In this document: piece after piece, positions 27,952-28,690 of the stretch
Layout: every line of letters begins with the position of its first letter
How positions within the stretch are numbered: position 1 is the stretch's first letter
Source of the DNA: Actinobacteria bacterium UBA2272
GTDB taxonomy: Bacteria > Actinomycetota > Coriobacteriia > Anaerosomatales > Anaerosomataceae
Assembly: GCA_002347725.1 (NCBI GenBank)
Contig: DDXA01000001.1
Location: forward strand, 272,214 to 300,903
Direction: 5' to 3'
Length of the DNA stretch: 28,690 nt
Position numbers and translations under genes: made by a program
The notes under the pieces: generated by a model
Databases searched by the model: none
What the model was told of the DNA's origin: nothing
Seen by the model: only the letters and a program-made list of their open reading frames with translations

Positions 27952-28036
27952 CCTGAGGGCAAGGCAGGAGCCAAGTGCCGAGGGCAGAACTGCGTAAGAG
28001 CAGGCTAGCGGCGTTTGCTGTCTGTTGAATCTAGGG

Positions 28037-28686
28037 TTGGGCGGACAGGAGTCTGGGTGGTCGGGCTGCACTCACTCATCCCAGGTTTGGCCCGAGCCGT
28101 CGAGACCCTGGACGGCCCGTTCTACGAGCCTCATCGCGCATACCCTGCGGTCACTCTCGCAGACGCGGTTGCTGCGCTCGATGCGTTGGAATTCCTCTTC
28201 AGGCGTCTGGCCAAAGCTCGCGCGTGGTCTCTTGTGTACGCCCCGGTACTCGGAGCCGTTCTCGCGCTGCTGCCCATCGCCGGCTACCGCCCCGGCATGC
28301 GCCTCCTCGCCTTCGGCATCGGTGTTGTCGCTGGGTTGTGGGACTTCACCATTGGGACGTCGGCCCCATACAGCGCGCGGAGCGTGACCCGGATGATCAT
28401 GTTGGTACTCGGCCCTTCGTTCGCTCAGGTCAGGGCGGCCGCGCTCACCTTCCACGACGCCGTCATCGGCCTCAGGGAAGATGAGAGGTTGCAACTGCTA
28501 GGGGGGCTGACCTCCTCAGGCCATTCGCTTGTTGTCGCGGCCATTGAGAGTTCCTGGACGCTGGTGCCGTCAAGCATGCGCGATCAGGTTGGGTAGTATC
28601 GGGAGCCGCCCAACAAGCGCTTCCAGCAGAACGCCGTCAGGTACACTCATCCCAAAGCGCTCAGCGTCTGCTGAAGCGCCAAGACG
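28037..28686 (+). mobile_element. Integron gene cassette (about 650 bp) with its own attC
   Basis: The left boundary is G^TTGGGC (28036-28042) and the right boundary is G^TTAG at 28686-28690, both matching the G^TTRRRY crossover of integron integrases. The cassette holds one short-leader gene, then an attC starting 12 bases after its stop. Its left end TTGGGC is the exact complement needed by the R'' box GCCCAAC at 28608, as expected if both come from one circular cassette. Codons use A or T in third position visibly more often than the chromosomal neighbours. No integron integrase gene lies on the left side, where uvrC is found. Confidence 0.85.
28057..28596 (+). CDS. Cassette-encoded hypothetical protein, probably membrane-associated
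   Basis: I do not recognise the family. The 179-residue product has two hydrophobic stretches in its middle (about residues 56-76, YAPVLGAVLALLPIAG, and 82-98, LLAFGIGVVAGLWDF), flanked by soluble segments, so it may be a two-pass membrane protein. The GTG at 28057 follows AGGAG (28047-28051) with a five-base spacer. It leaves a 20-base leader inside the cassette, which is typical. The TTG at 28015 lies outside the cassette boundary and is rejected. The stop at 28594-28596 is 12 bases before attC. Codon use with many A/T endings (GGT, GCA, CCT, GTT) suggests acquisition. Confidence 0.75.
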   Translation: MVGLHSLIPGLARAVETLDGPFYEPHRAYPAVTLADAVAALDALEFLFRRLAKARAWSLVYAPVLGAVLALLPIAGYRPGMRLLAFGIGVVAGLWDFTIGTSAPYSARSVTRMIMLVLGPSFAQVRAAALTFHDAVIGLREDERLQLLGGLTSSGHSLVVAAIESSWTLVPSSMRDQVG

Positions 28687-28690
28687 TTAG
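28608..28690 (+). repeat. attC recombination site (right end cut by the window)
   Basis: R'' is GCCCAAC (28608-28614) and R' begins GTTAG (28686-28690). Between them, GCGCTTC (28617-28623) pairs with GAAGCGC (28673-28679), AGCAG (28625-28629) with CTGCT (28668-28672) and ACGC (28631-28634) with GCGT (28664-28667). This is a 16-bp stem interrupted only by C28624 and A28630 on the left arm. These two would be extrahelical G and T on the bottom strand, which is the hallmark of attC sites. The terminal loop is about 29 bases. Total length of about 85 bp is in the normal range. Confidence 0.88.

Noticed and set aside
28024..28030. GTTGAAT as the cassette's left boundary
   Set aside because: It fits GTTRRRY, but GTTGGGC at 28036-28042 is the exact complement of the cassette's R'' box, so it is the better boundary.
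28015..28596. TTG start at 28015 for the cassette gene
   Set aside because: It lies left of the cassette crossover at 28036 and has no ribosome site; GTG 28057 has AGGAG at a good distance.

Overview
The window is a compact, high-GC (roughly two-thirds by inspection) bacterial chromosome segment of about 20 protein genes with very short intergenic gaps. An S1-like tail followed by coaE and uvrB, a GlnR-type box, a CGAAC-N4-GTTCG SOS box and the protein styles all point to an actinobacterium. A c-type heme sensor, LarE and a probable selenoprotein suggest an anaerobic or microaerobic deep-branching lineage (Coriobacteriia-like). That placement is inference; there is no rRNA to confirm it.

Left part (1-10.2 kb): the acidic tail of a probable ribosomal protein S1 gene, coaE and uvrB. 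A convergent heme-sensing diguanylate cyclase follows. Then comes a tightly packed plus-strand run: ABC-2 ATPase, ABC-2 permease, a P1B-type metal ATPase, a small coiled-coil protein and a UbiB-family kinase. The metal ATPase is the main discovery. Its reading frame is interrupted by one in-frame TGA exactly at the first cysteine of its second HMA metal-binding motif (GLD-TGA-PDC). A hairpin with bacterial SECIS geometry lies just downstream. It is best read as one 790-residue selenoprotein with a Sec-Pro-Asp-Cys motif, not as two genes.

Middle (10.2-17.3 kb): larE (minus), acetyl-CoA synthetase (plus), then a nitrogen-control operon on the minus strand, amt-glnB-glnD, with a GlnR-like box about 100 bp upstream of amt. 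The operon couples ammonium uptake, the PII signal protein (Tyr51 present) and its modifying enzyme.

Right-middle (17.3-23.0 kb): a TetR regulator faces a MacB-type permease, ABC ATPase and membrane methyltransferase operon, with near-identical operator-like sites over both divergent promoters. A second TetR gene overlaps a phytoene-desaturase-like FAD oxidoreductase.

Right end (23.0-28.7 kb): uvrA, preceded by a perfect SOS box, and uvrC, so all three excision nuclease subunits are in this window. Directly after uvrC lies an integron gene cassette: a G^TTGGGC boundary, a 179-residue protein of unknown function, and an attC site with a 16-bp stem and two extrahelical bases. The last bases of the window are the expected junction to a further cassette. 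No integrase gene lies on the attI side, so this is probably the start of an integrase-less attC cluster or a cassette array at an unusual site.
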